NCBI GenBank assembly: GCA_013400115.1
Contig: VXBP01004070.1
Span: forward strand, 248,001-312,000
Direction: 5' to 3'
Length of the DNA stretch: 64,000 nucleotides
Origin: Rhinopomastus cyanomelas
Lineage: Eukaryota; Chordata; Aves; Bucerotiformes; Rhinopomastidae
Below are positions 62,336 through 64,000 of the stretch, in pieces. The first letter of the stretch is position 1; each line of letters starts with the position of its first letter. Made by a program: the position numbers and the translations under genes. The notes under the pieces are model-generated. The model did no database searches. It worked only from the letters and a program-made list of their open reading frames with translations, and had not been told where the DNA came from.

Positions 62336-64000
62336 GTAGTAAAACCGGTACTGAAGACATACGTTTCCAATAACAGGCAAAGTAGTCATCTCCACCACGT
62401 AAGCTTCAAGTACTGCACGCTGAAACTGTCTCACAGAAGTCCAGGCATCATGTTTCATGCTGAAAACTTAATGGAACCATAAGTTGACTACTGTCAGCAA
62501 CTATTTACCTTTTAATGTAGCACTGAACCTTTTTTCCAAAAGGATGAGCAAGTGGCTCTTCACTATTGCAGAAGTGCCCAAAAAAAGCCATTTTAGCTGA
62601 CAGCATCATAACCACACTGTCATAAGTCAAAGGCATTTCCCTGAATAGCCTTCAAGAGGCTGGACAGTTCTTTGAACTCTGAGCCACTGAATAACTGCAC
62701 CAAATGTCTGATGCTTCTGCTCTGTTACAACACAGCAGCTGCCTTGAATGCACAGCCAAGTGCCAGAGTGAAGGAAGCAGATCATCACCATGAGCGTAGC
62801 AGCATTTGGATTTAAGCCAATCATTAGAAAGACCTTGACACTCCCACCAGCTCAATTCCTGCCATGCATCTCCACCCCAACAGTCTGCCTTCCACGCTGC
62901 TCAAATACGCAGCTGCTCCCGATTGCTATTTGTTCAGCTCTTCACCTCTGACTGACTCCTGAGAACCCATAACACAAGGCAACTGGTACCTGTCTGTAAG
63001 CTTCCTCCCATAGCTATGAAAATTAGGCATTGCTTCAAAGTCTTTGAAGAAGTCTTTCAAGTACATAAACAGCACCATACATTTTCATTAGAGAAGGTCA
63101 AGAAAGTGTTTCTCATGGTTAGACAGACAAGGAAGCTGGCACTGGTCCCCAGCAACAATACAGTCCACTGAGCTGGGAGCCCTGCAGGGTGCACTCGTTC
63201 CTGTGAAGCTCAGCTCTGCTCTGTGGTAACTAACATTAAACTCAAAATCTTGTATGAAATTTAGAAGTTCTGATATGAACAAGAAAGAAGCTTACCTGCT
63301 TACCCTCTACCCCACTTCAAGGTAAAAAGGTGTCTATTAATAATTAGTACAGGCATCTCCTCAAGCAGTTCATCTTTGGACTGAAAGTTAGAAATAAGGA
63401 AAGGGAAAAGAAATAGTTTTGTATTTATTGTCTTGCAAAAGCTGCAAGTATCTGAAAGTAATGGGGTATAATAAAAACTCATGAACTCTATTTTCTCTAA
63501 GTGAAACATGAAAAGCAGCAGTTCAAAAGCCAGACTAAAAGTCCAGCCTCTTACTATATAAATTTTACTTTTAGCACATTATTAGCTTCTCATCAAATCT
63601 ATACTACAGTATTACAAACCCTCTAAAACCAGTTTTCCAACAGGGTAGGCCAACCTGTATTATTAATCTGTTCTCCTCCTGCTCACATCACATTCATAAA
63701 TGAGCTGCTGACACAAGCTGCACAAAATACAAACTCTGTCTTGTCTAATCCTAAGCTGCAAAGATTTCCACCAAATATGTTTATCAGCTATTTCTTCCCT
63801 TTCAGTGCTGGTACTCACATAATGAAGAAATACTTATCATTGGTAAATAGCAATTCCAGTGCCAAATGTTAGTACAAGGTACTGGAGCAGCTGCGACTGT
63901 GGTAAAAGTCCACATGGGTCAGAGCAAATATCCTTGATTATTACAGAACAAATAGCCTATTCTGCATTATTGCAGAAATACCACCACATGGAAAAAAATC

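Larger units (their letters stand above)
53170..64000 (-). other. TSPAN12: TSPAN12 intron upstream of the TM3 exon (partial)
   Basis: At least 10.8 kb with no further TSPAN12 exon seen. It contains CR1 pieces at 54.8-55.3, 58.4, 60.9 and 61.1-62.3 kb. The stretches 53170-54750, 55290-58430, 58530-60860 and 62340-64000 hold nothing I can name. Confidence 0.75.

Noticed and set aside
63300..63509. Possible upstream TSPAN12 exon next to a GTAAGC donor-like site at about 63294
   Set aside because: The translation does not resemble TM1, TM2 or the small loop of TSPAN12.

Overview
The window is nuclear DNA from a bird. It has spliced vertebrate genes with long introns and many CR1 LINE fragments, several of which end in the CR1 hallmark ATTCTATG/ATTCTGTG repeats. 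It also holds two fragments resembling avian endogenous-retrovirus LTRs. My CR1 intervals sum to roughly 9 kb, about 14% of the window. That is high for a bird and would suit a CR1-rich lineage such as woodpeckers and relatives, but the species is inference only.

Two protein-coding genes are present in convergent orientation. KCND2 (voltage-gated A-type K+ channel Kv4.2) lies on the + strand. The 3' part of its first intron covers 1-12672, and coding exons 2-6 are at 12673-12835, 24020-24118, 25667-25762, 29165-29412 and 32612-32789. Together they give 260 C-terminal residues, from the selectivity filter to the terminal VSAL. The large first exon is upstream of the window. A 3' UTR of about 3 kb probably ends near 35.8 kb. 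TSPAN12 (tetraspanin-12, Norrin/Frizzled-4 co-receptor subunit) lies on the - strand. Its last four coding exons are at 53095-53169, 48006-48113, 45077-45220 and 40786-41091, giving 210 residues, and its 3' UTR runs to about 39.5 kb. The exons for the first ~95 residues were not found and are presumably beyond 64 kb. KCND2 next to TSPAN12, tail to tail, is the known vertebrate gene order.

All other sequence is intron, UTR or a ~3.7 kb intergenic spacer. Retroelement debris fills part of it: simple 5'-truncated CR1 tails, CR1s nested in each other in both orientations, an LTR-CR1 junction at 18.4 kb, an internally deleted CR1 spanning a 201-base assembly gap at 30.8 kb, a near full-length LTR (36.3-37.4 kb) with a 68-bp CR1 tail inside it, and a CR1 with an exact 77-bp tandem duplication 0.5 kb from a TSPAN12 exon.

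I found no new gene system. The most unusual pattern is that four CR1 copies carry two different 3' tails in tandem, always with the same kind of second tail. This points to modular swapping of CR1 3' ends. No RNA genes, CRISPR arrays or prokaryotic features were seen.
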